DNA of 64,000 nt from positions 24,165,538-24,229,537 of the forward strand of contig CM075760.1 of NCBI GenBank assembly GCA_037974335.1, in the 5' to 3' direction. This document shows positions 31,590 to 42,717 of this stretch, in pieces. The notes under the pieces were generated by a model. That model saw only the letters and a list, made by a program, of their open reading frames with translations. It had not been told where the DNA came from and did no database searches. The stretch's first letter is position 1. Each line of letters begins with the position of its first letter. The position numbers and the translations under genes were made by a program. This DNA comes from Prionace glauca. Lineage: Eukaryota; Chordata; Chondrichthyes; Carcharhiniformes; Carcharhinidae.

Positions 31590-32125
31590 AGTGCAGCTAC
31601 AACACGAACACGGGGAACAATTCGCTCCACATCCACACCGTTAATGCCCCTTAGGGTTTTAAAGGTTTCAATTATGTTATCTCTGAATTTTCGAAACTCA
31701 TATGAATATAAACCAAAAATCACAATTTTTTCCGCTTATACAGATAGACGTACCCAGTAGCAACCCTATTCTAAACTTTTTTTTGACGCATTACGATCTT
31801 TCTTTAGATAAGGAATTAAGTATTGTGCACAATGCCCCAGGGGTGGTCTCACCAATGCCCTGTACAATGAAAACACACTCTTCATATTATACAATGGACT
31901 ACTTCGTAGTAAGTGATAACATCTTCTGAAGTTTCTAATTAATTACAGTATCTGTACATTAACTCCTTTCGATTCGTACCCTAGGACAGCCCAATCCCTC
32001 TGTACCCTAGAATGTTGTGATCTCTCACCATTTAGATAATATCATCTATTTATTTCCCTTTATCGTCTCCCTGCAACCACTCCATCACTTATTTTCCTAC
32101 CTATCTTTGTGGTGTCAGCAAATTT
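31590..32125 (-). mobile_element. Very old CR1-group LINE fragment
   Basis: Minus-strand pieces: 'SYEFRKFRDNIIETFKTLRG' (C-terminus), then 'caccaatgccctgtacaatg' and at the far end 'ggtgtcagcaaatttt', the FADDT region of the RT. The order fits one copy with heavy decay. Confidence 0.65.
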
Positions 32126-32126
32126 T

Positions 32127-32396
32127 GTATTCAAATCTGCTCTGTAAGATATTACAATGTGTTCTAACAATTAATCCAGTTCTCCTGGATTACTATTCTG
32201 GACGCATCGTGTGTAATCGAGGAATCAATCCAGTTTGCCTAGATTTCTACTCTGTAATATTTCACTTTATAATCCAACAATTAAATCAGTTTTCTCCTGC
32301 ACTACTGCTCTGTATCATTTTTCTGTGTAATCCAGCAATTCATCCTGTTCTCTTGCATTATGGCTCCCTAACATTTCCATGTGTTATGGGACCCGT
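32127..32396. repeat. Decayed tandem repeat, unit about 58-60 bp
   Basis: Four to five imperfect copies of 'gtgtaatccagcaattcatc', 'cagttctcctggattact', 'ctctgtaatatttc' in the same order (for example starting near 32158, 32211, 32269 and 32326). Apparent frames through it are by-products. Confidence 0.7.
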
Positions 32397-32700
32397 TCCT
32401 GATATAGTGAACAGAAAAACACGGTGAGGGCGCTCCCTCTGGTGGTGATGTAAGGTAAATGGCCTCTTCTTGGGAGATCAGTGAATTCTCAGATGACTGA
32501 AGGATCTTGTTGCAGGATTATGATGCTGTACTTCTTTCTATTCCTTATTCTTATTATAATATACTTAAATTCAGGTGGACCCAAGCACGGAACTAATACG
32601 ACCGTCAGTTTGAATCCTCATCAATTAATTGCTATATCTGTTTTGAATGTCCCAGATCTTTCTGTTAAACGATATTCGTGTTACAAAATTTGAAACCACA
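32390..32700 (+). other. Duplicated noncoding block with a short hydrophobic frame
   Basis: 32390-32560 aligns with 44790-44940 ('ggtaaatgg', 'gaattctca', 'ttgcaggattatgatgctg' vs 'ctgcatgattatattac'). In this copy an ATG near 32521 gives MMLYFFLFLILIIIYLN, signal-peptide-like, followed by an acceptor-like aaattcag; no V-domain follows. Possibly a relic of a V leader, but this is a guess. Confidence 0.35.
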
Positions 32701-33194
32701 GCAATACTGATAAGATTCGAACTCTTAATAAAGCTCTCTCCACACATCGAAAAGATGTAAATTTCACTCCTAACTCACATTTACCTAACAGGCTGCCGGA
32801 TTTCAGTGTACCTGCTTCAATTTTAAACTTTTCTCAGACTTGTCGTTATGATATTTTGTCTATCAGCTGTCCCCTAATGGGACTTGGAGAATTTATTGAA
32901 ATGGGAGACCGGGAGAAATTGCATGGTTTTCATCCTACACTTTCCTGGAAAGCGGTTGAGGGAGAGAGGGGACAGATACTAGTGGACAAAATATTCAGAG
33001 TGCAGGATGGACATTGAGGCGAACAGAGAACCGGAGGCGCAGACGAAGATAGGCAGGAGCAAACAGAGAAGCAGATAAAGTCATTGGGCTACAACAAATG
33101 TTGTTCAGTGGCCAGTCCTTGACAACACTGCGCAACAAGCCAATCCTGTCATTGGGTAACACCTCTTAGGCTCCCAATAAATGAGGACTGCTCA

Positions 33195-33210
33195 TAATAT
33201 AAAATTACTT
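33195..33210 (+). promoter_or_regulatory. TATA-like box of the 33.3 kb V segment
   Basis: 'cataatataaaatt' about 80 bases before the leader ATG, with ccaat boxes at about 33140 and 33173. Placement fits a V promoter. Confidence 0.4.
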
Positions 33211-33283
33211 CTTCACATCAGAGTACGAGAGTTGAAATAATTTTACAGTTCTGCTGATTTTGTGGAATACGTAAACAGGAAGC

Positions 33284-33708
33284 ATGTTCTCCCAATGTTC
33301 TTTACTAATACTGTTGGTTTTGATGTCCGGTGAGTTTGTGTTTAAATAGTCACTGTCTGTTCCCAACATTCTCCACCAGATATTTAATAGATTTTGCAAT
33401 TTGTTGCAGGAACCAGTGGCAAAGATGAAGTGTCCCAAGATCCCCCTGAATTAACGGTTCAGGATCGACAGAGCACAACACTGCACTGCCGTTACTCGAT
33501 AGCTGGTGCTGTGACTCCCTTCTGGTACATTCAGTCTCCCGGGGAAGCTCCGAAACATTTATTGACGGTATATGGCACGGGAGGCACGTCTGAAAATTCT
33601 CCGGATAGATTTTCTGCTGTTTTGCACAAAGGAAACAAAACGGTCCTTTTAAACATCGCCGGAACTCTTCTCTCTGACAGCGCCGTGTATTTCTGTGCCA
33701 TTGGAGCC
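33284..33708 (+). CDS. TCR-type V segment, apparently functional
   Basis: Leader exon 33284-33329 (MFSQCSLLILLVLMS plus one base), donor gtgagt at 33330, an 80-bp intron, acceptor ttgttgcag ending 33409, V exon 33410-33708. The mature part runs SGKDEVSQDPPELTV, first Cys in LHCRYS, then FWYIQSPGEAPKHLL, DRFSAVLHKGNKTVLLNI and SDSAVYFCAIGA. All landmark residues (Cys, Trp, DSAVYFC) are present and both splice borders agree with the phase-1 leader join usual for V genes. It is followed directly by an RSS. The type fits TCR alpha/delta V; the locus cannot be named without the constant exons. It would form the variable half of a T-cell receptor chain after joining. Confidence 0.9.
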
Positions 33709-33748
33709 CACAGTGGTGCAGAGATACAGCGAACCCCGGACAAAAACC
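33709..33748 (+). promoter_or_regulatory. Recombination signal sequence, 23/24-bp spacer
   Basis: Heptamer CACAGTG (33709-33715, consensus) then nonamer ACAAAAACC (33740-33748, consensus) at a 24-base spacer, or GACAAAAAC at 23. Confidence 0.9.
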
Positions 33749-33928
33749 CCAGACTGGGAGTTCCAGTCATTGATCAGCAGAGGGCGCGCCCGCACTGATA
33801 AACACAAACAATTATTTAGCCTGTGAGAGTTCAGGGTCGTTACTAAAATAACACAACGCAACGCTCAACATGAACAAGTCAACACCAACAGAGGAGTTGT
33901 TTTAGATAGTTATAACTGTCATTTATCA

Positions 33929-34180
33929 TAGAATCAGAGAATCATGGAAGCCTACAGTGCGGAAAGAGGCCCTTCGGCCCATCGAGTCTGAACCGATCAC
34001 AACCCCACCCAGGCCCTATCCCCATATTCCCCTACATATTATACCCAGTAATCCCTCTAACCCACGCATCCCTGGACACTGAGGGGCAATTTCTTAGCAT
34101 GGCCAATCAACCTAACCCGCACATCTTTGGACTGTAGGAGGAAACTGGAGCACCCGGACGAAACCCACACAGGCTGCATG
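33929..34180 (-). mobile_element. V-SINE, tRNA head missing
   Basis: On the minus strand the V-domain ('cagtccaaagatgtgcgggt', 'ggttgattggccatgct') and the full 3' part ending 'gcactgtaggcttccatgat' are present. It is truncated at the head. Confidence 0.82.
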
Positions 34181-34527
34181 GGGCACATTTATACTGCAAA
34201 TAATTTCGCAAATCAAGTTATTATGCCCTCACTTACGTTTTGTATTTTCATAATCTTTTCCTGTCTATCTGAATTAATGAGCAACACATTCTCATTCTCT
34301 ACTCTCTGTGTCCCATTTATCAAAGCCGGTGCATAGTGTCTATATGATTAAAACGTGTTGTTGGTTTAGACACGGTTTGTCGAAAATTAATACATTTCAC
34401 AAAGTACCGATTACACTCTTTAGTTACATCAATATTTATTTTCCTTTTGACTGAGTGTTTTCTAACAGAATTGACAGCCCCGTGTTTTCGGCATAAAATA
34501 ACCAGGCTGTAACTATAAGACCAAATG
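34181..34527. other. No gene recognised
   Basis: AT-rich DNA without a supported feature. Confidence 0.5.
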
Positions 34528-35035
34528 ACAAAGGGCCAGGGTAAGGCCTCTCGAGCCTGCTCTGCCATTCAATGGAATCATGGATGTTCCAACATTCCTC
34601 ACGTAAACTTTACTGCTCTTTCCCCATAACTCTTGATTCACTTACTGATCAAAAATCTATTTATCTCAGCCTTAAATATAAACAATGACTTTACCCCCAC
34701 AGCTCTCTGTAGCAATGAGTTCCAAAGATTAACAGCCCTCCGAATGAAGAAATTGTTCCCCATCTCAGTTTTCAATTGGCGCCCATTTATTCTGAGACTT
34801 TGTCCTCTGGTTTTAGACTCTTCCATTAGGGGAAACATCTTCTCAGCATTTAGCTTGTCAAGCCCCTCAATACTCCTATATATTTCAATTAAATCACCTC
34901 TCATTCTTCTAAATGCCAATGGGTAGAGGGCCAGCCTCTTTATCCTTTTCTCATAAGACAATCCTTCCATAATGGGGATCATCCTCGTTAACCTTCTCCG
35001 AGTTACCTCCAATGAAATAATATATCTCCTTAATA
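34528..35035 (-). mobile_element. CR1-group LINE, older subfamily, 3' part
   Basis: Minus strand: 'RRLTRMIPIMEGLSYEKRIK', 'LAFRRMRGDLIEIYRSIEGL', 'NFFIRRAVNLWNSL' and a 3' end like the young copies but without the TTCTTATG tail. The frame is open over about 150 codons, so it is of intermediate age. Confidence 0.85.
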
Positions 35036-35084
35036 TAAAATAATATATCTCCCAAAACTGGTTACGGTATTCCAGATGTGTTCT

Positions 35085-35265
35085 CATCAGTATCTTGAAT
35101 GGGCTGTCATATGAGGAGCGGTTTAGTAACTTGGGCTCATACCCGCTGGGATACAGAAGAATGAAGGGGGGGGGGGGGGGGGGAGGTGATTGAGGCATTT
35201 AAATACTCAACTGGATTGGTAAAGTCAATGTTAACCAAATGTTCCCCTTTCTAGAACAGCCTAGG
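35085..35265 (+). mobile_element. LINE scrap with an 18-base G run
   Basis: Plus-strand 'gggctgtcatatgaggagcg' and 'gaggcatttaaatactcaac' are old LINE 3' pieces. A pure G run of 18 (35166-35183) interrupts them. Confidence 0.55.
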
Positions 35266-35882
35266 ACAAGAGGTCCTAGGCTGTTCTAGAAAGTCTTTTC
35301 TAGAACAGTTGTTGGAATTGGGTCCAGAATGGAACAGGTTTTAATGTTGTATATTGTAGTGATTTTGCCAACAGGAGAGGCCAGAAGGATTAAGTTCATT
35401 ATTGGGGCGCATGTCTTTATTGAGGAATATTTGATTGAAGAAACAAATGCGGAAGCAGAAACAACATTTTAACACTGATATCAAACTTATTAATATTTTA
35501 AAGATATTCTGTATGTTTTCAATGTTGCCAGTACTGTTGTTATGTTACAAATACTCGATAAATAGATCAGTTCGTGTTAAACAATTTGAAATTATGGAAC
35601 GTTATTTTAGGACTAACATCGGGACCTTCTTGGCACACTGCAACTGGCCACAGTGGAATAAAACTTTAGCAAGAATGAGAGAGGTAAATGCATTGCAATC
35701 GTTGGAAAGTAGAATAAAGGAGGATTGCAAGCTCTCCAGCAATAAAAGACCTATAACCGGAAGAAGGGAACAGCTGTTCTCATTTGTAGTTATTTGGTGA
35801 AACGCAACTTGTGGAGGTCCAAGTGAAGAATTACACCCTGCATTTACCAGCATACACCAGCAGGGAGCAGTGTGAGGCGTGA

Positions 35883-35896
35883 GAAATATATAAGAT
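35883..35896 (+). promoter_or_regulatory. TATA-like box of the 36.1 kb V segment
   Basis: 'gaaatatataagatg' about 190 bases before the leader ATG. A 5' UTR with a possible acceptor (tctcatcttcag, ending near 36063) would follow. Confidence 0.4.
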
Positions 35897-36083
35897 GAGC
35901 GGGTCAGGTGTGTGCTCAGAGGTTGTGTGGGCTGGTGTCAGACTCAAGAGCTCAGTGTGGGTGGTTAAAGGGGAACCCGCCTGCTGTTGTCAGTTCAACA
36001 TAAACACGGCACTGAACTGAACCCGAAGAAAGCATTTGGCTCCCGGTTAATTCTCATCTTCAGGTTTTGCGCGATAATTGAGA

Positions 36084-36416
36084 ATGTTCTGGATTTGCTT
36101 CGACTTTCTCCTATTTTTAACTCTGATCTGTACGGGGATGACCGGAGAAGCTGAAGTGATGCAGTTCCCTCCGCGGATGGTTGTCAGTGAAACGCGAAAC
36201 CTATCCATGAACTGCACCATCCCCACTGGTTTTAACATCCTGCGCTGGTACAGACAACTCCCGAATCAGTCACCCCAGCATCTGGTGATGGCCACTCGGG
36301 GAACAGATCAACCCGGGAGAATCACTGCCTCAATCGCTGAAGGCAACAAACTCAGCATCCTGACTGTGAGAGACGTACAGGTTTCAGACACTGCGACCTA
36401 TCTCTGCGCCGTGAGG
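36084..36416 (+). CDS. TCR-type V segment with an uninterrupted leader
   Basis: One open frame from ATG 36084: hydrophobic leader MFWICFDFLLFLTLICTG, then EAEVMQFPPRMVVSETRNLS, first Cys in MNCTIP, LRWYRQLPNQSPQHLV, GRITASIAEGNKLSILTV and SDTATYLCAVR. First Cys, Trp and second Cys are in place (Trp to second Cys spans 54 residues, against 55 to 59 in the others). No leader intron is seen: no GT-AG pair lies between leader and framework 1, unlike 33.3 and 41.8 kb. It is followed by an RSS with a 23-bp spacer. The sequence is distant from the other four segments, and I cannot say whether it is TCR delta, gamma-like or another V class. Confidence 0.83.
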
Positions 36417-36455
36417 CTCAGTGTATTAAACACAGGGAGGTCCCTGACAAAAACC
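36417..36455 (+). promoter_or_regulatory. Recombination signal sequence, 23-bp spacer
   Basis: Heptamer CTCAGTG (one mismatch to consensus), 23-base spacer (36424-36446), perfect nonamer ACAAAAACC (36447-36455). Confidence 0.85.
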
Positions 36456-36994
36456 TGCACAGTCTCTAAAACCCGCTCCGCCGTGCCTGGAACATCAGCG
36501 TTTTAAGAAGCGCGATATTAAATTCCAATGGTAAAGGGGAATGAGAGCAAAACATTTACTAAATCAGAAAAATGTAAAAAGGTTAAAATGAAGAGAGTTG
36601 GAAATGTACTCGAAGAAAATGGAAGAGTTTGTATGGAAATCAGAATGAGCGAAATCCAAAGCGAAAAGGCGCAGTGGTTTATTTCTTTATAAAGCATAAA
36701 AATTGGGAAAAAATGCAAACAGAAGAAGAAGTCAAAACCAGCGATTGTGCTGTGATGTTTTTGGCAGGATGAAACACACGGAGCTTATGAACTAAAGATG
36801 TCCAAAGATGTGTGGGTTAGGTTGATTGGCCAGACTAAGAAATTCCCCCTTAGTATCCAGGAATTCGTAGGTTAGAAGGATTAGTGGGTATAATAAAAAA
36901 TAAAATAACAGTAAACTAATAGAAAAAGTTAGAAAAAAAAACAGTGACAGCCGATCGCTATTATTGGTCAGGAATAACATCTGTCTTTATAGGA
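36456..36994. other. No gene; V-SINE scrap
   Basis: 36800-36890 is a V-SINE middle piece ('gtccaaagatgtgtgggtta', 'ccttagtatccagg'). The rest shows nothing identifiable. Confidence 0.55.
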
Positions 36995-37150
36995 AAGAAA
37001 TGAATAAACACACCGAAGGTGGGAGCAGGAGCAGGACACTCGGCCTTTGGAGACTGTCCTGTCATACATTGTGAACATGGTTGGTTACACAACTCAATAA
37101 CGCGATCCGCTTTGCCCCATATCATTTGCTCCCCTTCGCCCCAAGAGCTA
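36995..37150 (-). mobile_element. Old CR1-group 3' UTR fragment
   Basis: 'gggagcaggagcaggacact' and 'gccccatatcatttgctccc' are a decayed version of the CR1 3' end seen in minus orientation at 908 and 13673. Confidence 0.5.
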
Positions 37151-37339
37151 CTTCCTGGGAAGAGAGATAAAGATGAGAATCGGAGTGAGATAGTTCAACA
37201 TGATGCTTCCTGAGTCTGTAACGCGGCAGTGAGAGAAATCCTCTAGAATGGAGAAGCGACAGCAATCTGTCCAATCACACAATCGGGTCAGAGTGAGAGT
37301 AGCAAACGGAAGTTGTGGGCGGGGATACGGCAGAGGCTG

Positions 37340-39216
37340 GGCTAGCACTTAATATAAAAAAGGATAGCAAGAGTTTTTATAAATATATAAAAAGGAAGAG
37401 GCTGGCTAGGATAAACGTTGGTCCTTTAGAGGATGAGAAAGGGGAGCTAGTGGTAGGGGATAGGGATATGGCTAAGGTCTTGAATAACTTCTTTGTTTCT
37501 GTCTTCACGGAGGAGGACGTGAATAATTTGCCGGGTGTTAGCGATGGAAAGGTGGTAGGAATGGAGGGTCTTAATGACATTACTGTTACTAGAGAGGTGG
37601 TGCTCGACAGACTGGAGGGGCTGATTGTGGACAAGTCCCCAGGACCGGATGGAATACATCCGAGGGTTCTGAAAGAAATGGCGGAGGTGATAGTGGATGC
37701 CTTGGTGGTTATTTTCCAGACGTCGCTGGATTCCGGGGAAGTGCCGGAAGATTGGAAAACGGCTAATGTTACGCCGTTGTTTAAGAAGGGTGCCAGGCAA
37801 AAGGCGGGGAATTATAGGCCGGTTAGTTTAACGTCTGTGGTAGGTAAAATGTTAGAAACCGTCATTAAGGAGGAAATAGCGAGGCATCTTGAGGGGAATT
37901 GCTTGATAGGGCGGACGCAACACGGTTTCATTAAAGGGAAGTCGTGTCTGACAAATTTACTGGAGTTCTATGAGGATGTGTCTAGGGCAGTGGATGGAGG
38001 AGAGCCGGTGGATGTGGTCTTTCTAGATTTTCAGAAGGCGTTTGACAAGGTACCTCACAAGAGGTTATTGCAGAAGGTCAGGGGACATGGAGTTGGGGGT
38101 AGGGTGTTAGCGTGGATAGAGGATTGGTTGTCAAATAGGAGGCAGAGAGTGGGGGTCAATGGATGCTATTCGGATTGGCGGTTGGTGACTAGTGGGGTGC
38201 CCCAGGGGTCGGTGCTGGGGCCTCAGCTATTTACCATTTATATAGATGATCTGGAGGAGGGAACCGAGTGCAGGGTGTCGAAATTTGCTGATGACACCAA
38301 GATTGGGGGAAAGGCAAATTGTGCGGAGGGTGTGGAGAGTCTGCAGAAGGATCTAGATAGGCTGGGCGAATGGGCCAGGAAATGGCAAATGGAATTCAAT
38401 GTTGGCAAGTGTGAGGTGGTCCACTTTGGTAGGAAGAATGGTAGGAAGGACTATTACTTACGGGGCGAAAAACTGCAGCAGGCGACGGTGCAGAGGGACC
38501 TCGGGGTCCTTGTACATGAGTCGCAAAAACCCAGCTTGCAGGTGCAGCAGGTGGTCAGGAAGGCGAATGGGATGCTGGCCTTCATAGCGAAGGGGATTGA
38601 ATATAAAAGTAGGGAGGTCTTGCTGCAGCTGTATAGGGCATTGGTGAGGCCGCAGCTGGAGTACTGTGTGCAGTTTTGGGCGCCGCACCTGCGCAAGGAT
38701 GTTTTGGCCCTGGAGGGAGTGCAGAGGAGGTTTACTCGGCTGATACCGGAGTTGAGGGGATTGAGCTATGAGGAGAGGCTGAATAAACTAGGCTTGTACT
38801 CGTTAGAGTTTAGAAGAATGAGGGGAGATCTCATTGAGACGTATAAGATGATGAATGGGATGGATAGGATAGAGGTGGAGAGACTGTTCCCGCTCAAAAA
38901 AGACAGTAGGACTAGGGGGCACAGCCTCAAGATAAAGGGGGGGCGGTTTAGAACAGAGTTGAGGAGGAACTTCTTCACTCAAAGGGTGGTGAATCTCTGG
39001 AATTCTTTGCCCGTTGAAGTGGTGGAGGCTGCCTCGCTAAATATTTTTAAGAAACGGGTTGATGGGTTTTTGATAAGAGAAGGGATTAAGGGTTATGGGG
39101 AGAGGGCGGGAAGGTGGAGCTGAGTCACGACAGATCAGCCATGATCTTATTGAATGGCGGGGCAGGCTCGAAGGGCCAGATGGCCTACTCCTGCTCCTAT
39201 TTCTTATGTTCTTATG
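37340..39216 (+). mobile_element. Young CR1-group LINE, long 5'-truncated copy (copy 4)
   Basis: A plus-strand frame of about 595 codons continues to 39123: 'KSFYKYIKRKRLARINVG', 'SPGPDGIHPRVLKEM', '[20 protein letters not shown]', '[20 protein letters not shown]', FADDTKIGG and the C-terminal 'FKKRVDGFLIREGIKGYG'. The 3' end carries a short TTCTTATG tail. RT domain intact; endonuclease and ORF1 absent. It differs from the 13.7-15.5 kb copy at only a few residues in over 550, so both derive from a very recent source. Confidence 0.95.
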
Positions 39217-39604
39217 TAGACTCAATATTGAGTGAAGTTGCGGTGGCTCTCAGCTGCACTCGGAGCTGTTGGAGCGGAAATAGTGACGGTTGAATCTATA
39301 ACAGTGTCTGACCATCCTGCACCTGCTCATTGTTCAGGTGTCTAACAATAAGTAGAGCGGCAGGGACAGTAAGCAACGAGAATCATAGAATCTCAGGGCG
39401 CCAAATGACGCCATTCCTCCTATCTATTCCTCTTTGGAATAGTTCTCCAAATCTCCTTTGGTCGCTGCACTTTTTGCACATACAGGGTTTTTTTGTTCAA
39501 GATACATATCATTTCTTTCTCAATATTTTTGCTTAATATTCTGGGCAATTATAGTCAGTGGGGATTCCAGCTTTGAACAACTGACAGTGCAACAAGTGAA
39601 CATG
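39217..39604. other. No gene recognised
   Basis: 'aatcatagaatctcagggcg' near 39381 is a possible SINE 3' scrap. Otherwise nothing. Confidence 0.45.
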
Positions 39605-39770
39605 ATCATCCTATTATTACTACTGTGTACAATTTTGGTCTCCTTACTTGAGAAAGGATATACTGATACTGGAGGGGGTGCAGAGCAGATTCACTAGGTT
39701 GATTCAAAAGCTGGAAAAAGGGGTATAGGGAAAAGGCAGGGAAGTGGAGTTAGGATGAGATGGAACTCAG
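39605..39770 (+). mobile_element. Old CR1-group LINE scrap
   Basis: 'tgtgtacaattttggtctcc' (CVQFWS region), 'ggagggggtgcagagcagat' and then the 3' UTR-like 'gggaaaaggcagggaagtgg'; the stretch between them is deleted. Confidence 0.65.
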
Positions 39771-39831
39771 TTATGAACACTTAGAGTGGCGGACCGGTGA
39801 CGAAGGTCCGAATTGATTTGATTTGAATGAT

Positions 39832-40215
39832 TATTGTAATATGGATTAGTATACAGTGAAAAATATTCTTTCCTGTGCGCTACACAGATAAAACATACCG
39901 TTCATAGGAAAGGAAATGATAGAGTGCAGAATGCACTGTTACAGCCATAGCTAAGGTGTAGAGAAAGATCAACTTAATGCAAGGTAGGTCCATTCAAAAG
40001 CCTAATGGCAGCAGGGAAAATGCTGTTCTTGACACAGTTGGTACGTATCTCAGACTTCTGTAAATTTTTTTTCTCGATGGAAGGAGTTGGAAGAGAGAAT
40101 TTCTGGGGTATGTGCGGCCCTTAGTTATGCTGGCTGCTTTGCCGAGGCAACGAAAAGTGTCACACTGCGGCAGTGTTTTTGTACAAGGGCCCCTCAGCTT
40201 CCTGTCACTGTACAT
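39832..40215 (-). mobile_element. L2-like LINE 3' fragment
   Basis: Its minus-strand end 'gtagcgcacaggaaagaata' plus 'tttttcactgtata' is the same 3' tail as at 28570-28600; the part beyond it ('gggaaaatgctgttcttgac' on plus) is the C-terminal RT region (FRQGKG type, 'FFPSD'). Confidence 0.6.
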
Positions 40216-41335
40216 CACAGTCCGCAGAAATACATGGCGCTGTCAGTCAGCCCCAGCTCACGGATACTGAAATTCCCCCCATTTTTTTAAGTGTCTAAAG
40301 ATGACAGAAACCTAATTCCTTTGCCCTGAAAGCTTTCCCAACAAGTGGAATGTAGCTCAAGAACGAGGGAGCATTGACCCAATTCTCACAGCAATGAGTA
40401 GAAAGTAGCAGTGGTGGAATAGCTGAAATTGATGATTACAGAGTGGCTGTAATGGGCTCCTGTGTGACCGAGTCTGAAGCAGGAATATCTGTCCTATTTC
40501 AGAAATAGAGAACATTTTGTTATCATTTTATTACAACTAAGATTATCAAATTAATAGAATATATTGTAGATGAAGCAGGCACACGGGTAAAAGTCAAAAT
40601 ACTCAGTGAGCAACATTACCAACTGAAAATTGTGTAACTTGGGAGCTACCAGTTAGGAGACCAGTAGGTGTGAAGAATGAGGAAAATGTTCCAACATGTT
40701 CACAGAGCTGATGCTGGATCTGGACTCAGTGAGTAAAAGCTCAATAGTTTTAGGTAAGAGTTCAGAAGATATGTAGTGACATCCGGTCCGGCAAAACGAT
40801 TGATCTATTCCTGACGGAGCAACAGGTGAAAAACAGTTGGTTTATTGCTTTCTTGTCCCACATTTCATCCGATCAGCTGGCAGTTTGTGATCCCACTGAG
40901 CGGGGCAGGTGAAAAACCAGCAATGGTCACTTTGCCTTTCGAACTTCTGCCTATCTGTCTGTCTCTCACCACCTTCCTGCACGACCCGGAGTCCCATTTT
41001 ACTCTTAATATCCACACATCTATTAACATCCGTTCTAAATGAACCCAGCGACTGCACAATCACAAGGCTGTGGGGTAGAGAATAATTAGAGTTGTACTAA
41101 ACTCAATATAGCTTCATTAACAAGGCCAATCTTTAAATTGGACGTGTGTGTAATGGGTAATAGTTGAAATATTTGTGTTATCATGGTTGAAGTTTTCCAT
41201 TCAGGGCTGTTCGCTGAAAATGAAAAAAATCCTCACCGCCGATATAAAGAGACTCATTGTGTAGCGCAGAAATGAAGAATTCTGGCAAGTTGGTCTTGAT
41301 ATGATTTGGGTTATATTACAAATCCACTATCCAGT
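40216..41335. other. No gene recognised
   Basis: More than 1.1 kb without a feature I can support on either strand. Confidence 0.5.
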
Positions 41336-41378
41336 TCACAGACCTGATTCAGTGAGAGGAGGTGAGAATGTCTTTGCC

Positions 41379-41417
41379 GGTTTTTGTAGGGGCTGACTGT
41401 GCTTCTGTAACAGTGTG
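41379..41417 (-). promoter_or_regulatory. Recombination signal sequence, 23-bp spacer
   Basis: Minus strand: heptamer CACACTG (41411-41417), spacer of 23 bases (41388-41410), perfect nonamer ACAAAAACC (41379-41387). Confidence 0.9.
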
Positions 41418-41835
41418 GGGCTCAGCGCACAGTAATACACGGCAGAGTCAGAGACACGGACCCCGGTGATATTTAGAGGAACTGTTCTCTTGTCTTTGTC
41501 CAATTCAGCCGAAAACCGGTCAGGAAAATCTGGAGACTTGCCGTAATTGTTCAGTAAATATCTCGGAGCTTTCCCGGGATATTGAATGTACCAGAAAAGA
41601 ACCTCGCCAGTGTATTCTGTTGTGTAATTGCAATTCAATATAACCGTCTGTTCTTCCTCGGCCGTGAATTCGGGCCGGTCCTGGAAAACTGAATTTTGGC
41701 CATTGGATCCTGTAACAACATATAGAATGTGTGAGATATCTGAAATATAACCGATGAAACACACACTGAGGATTTGAACTGTGACTTACCCGGCAGTGTG
41801 ACCATTATTATCAGTAAGGCACACAGGGAACACAT
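41418..41835 (-). CDS. TCR-type V segment, apparently functional
   Basis: Leader exon 41835-41790 (MCSLCALLIIMVTLPG minus two bases of the last codon), donor gtaagt, an 80-bp intron, acceptor ttgttacag, V exon 41709-41418: GSNGQNSVFQDRPEFTAEEE, first Cys in LNCNYT, FWYIQYPGKAPRYLL, DRFSAELDKDKRTVPLNITG and SDSAVYYCALSP. The leader exon (46 nt) and the intron have the same lengths as in the plus-strand segment at 33.3 kb, so the two are related V genes of opposite orientation. The RSS is good. Upstream are a TATA-like gatataaaact (about 41882-41892) and a CRE-like tgacgtta (41980-41987). Expected product: variable domain of a TCR chain, alpha/delta-like. Confidence 0.92.
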
Positions 41836-41879
41836 GGTTCCAGATTGGACAGAAATTGTTTAAACTGTGTTGCTGCTTC

Positions 41880-41990
41880 TAGTTTTATATCACAGAGTCA
41901 ACTTAGACCAGAGACAACTGCAATTATAGGGAAACTGGGGGGCGTTTCTCAGTGCTGTGATTGGCTAGTCTGCCTGAGATGACGTTAGCT
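41880..41990 (-). promoter_or_regulatory. V promoter with CRE-like element
   Basis: A TGACGT-containing element at 41980-41987 lies about 145 bases upstream of the leader ATG, and a TATA-like sequence about 50 bases upstream. CRE-containing elements are known from TCR V promoters. Confidence 0.45.
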
Positions 41991-42700
41991 TTTGACCAAT
42001 CACTGTTAGCTGACGACGAAGTGCAGCTGGTTTTCACCAATCAAATTGTAACCCAGGCTGTGGGCGTCTTCCTCACCCTCTTGCTCTCTGTCACATTGTC
42101 AGTCATCCTGTCTCTTGCTCGGTTAAACTCTCTTTCCTTCGAGTTCAATGTTAGTATATTTCGTTAGGTAAATCTTCATACGAATTAAAGTGAAAAATGA
42201 AGCAGATAATCTGACATCTGTCTAATGCACAAGAAGTGAGTGCCCAGTGCAAGAGATCATTAATAGATATGCTATTTTAAGTACACCGGGAAAAGGTAAT
42301 CACTCAACTCAGAATTGAGATGCGGTTCGACTGGGAAAACATTGATTTCATTCAGTCAATATTATTAATCCAGGAACTTCAACATGAGGCAACCCTGAGT
42401 CTGCCTTTGATATTTGATCACTTTTGAAAGTCTGTCACACAGCTGACTGATCTGGAACATTTGAAGTACAGGTTGATGACCTTGTTCTCCTGAGAGATCT
42501 GTGGGTTTGTGTGAGTGGGATCGGGGATTGATTGGACTTGATCTGATAGTAACATAAGTAAAAAATCCCAAATTTACCAACAGTGACAATCCTTAACCTC
42601 AGTGAGGCAAAACACTCAGATGAGGCTATATTGTCACGTTCACTATGGGTAAAGATTCTCTGAATTTTAACCCTATGTGTTGTCCTGACAATGAACCATT
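41991..42700. other. No gene recognised
   Basis: No supported feature up to the RSS at 42718. Confidence 0.45.
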
Positions 42701-42717
42701 GATTATGGACCTGTGCC

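Noticed and set aside
34638-35198. 186-residue frame as a host gene
   Set aside because: It is the C-terminal RT part of an older CR1 copy plus a G-run artefact (PPPPPPP).
35435-35800. Frame of about 120 codons with a hydrophobic stretch (ILKIFCMFSMLPVLLLCYKY)
   Set aside because: AT-rich surroundings, no recognisable domain, no splice or promoter support; could be real, but I cannot defend it.
36084-36455. IgNAR/NAR-TCR-type V domain
   Set aside because: Trp-to-Cys distance (54) is only one residue shorter than in the ordinary V at 41.4 kb (55), and there are no extra Cys; not enough for a NAR call.
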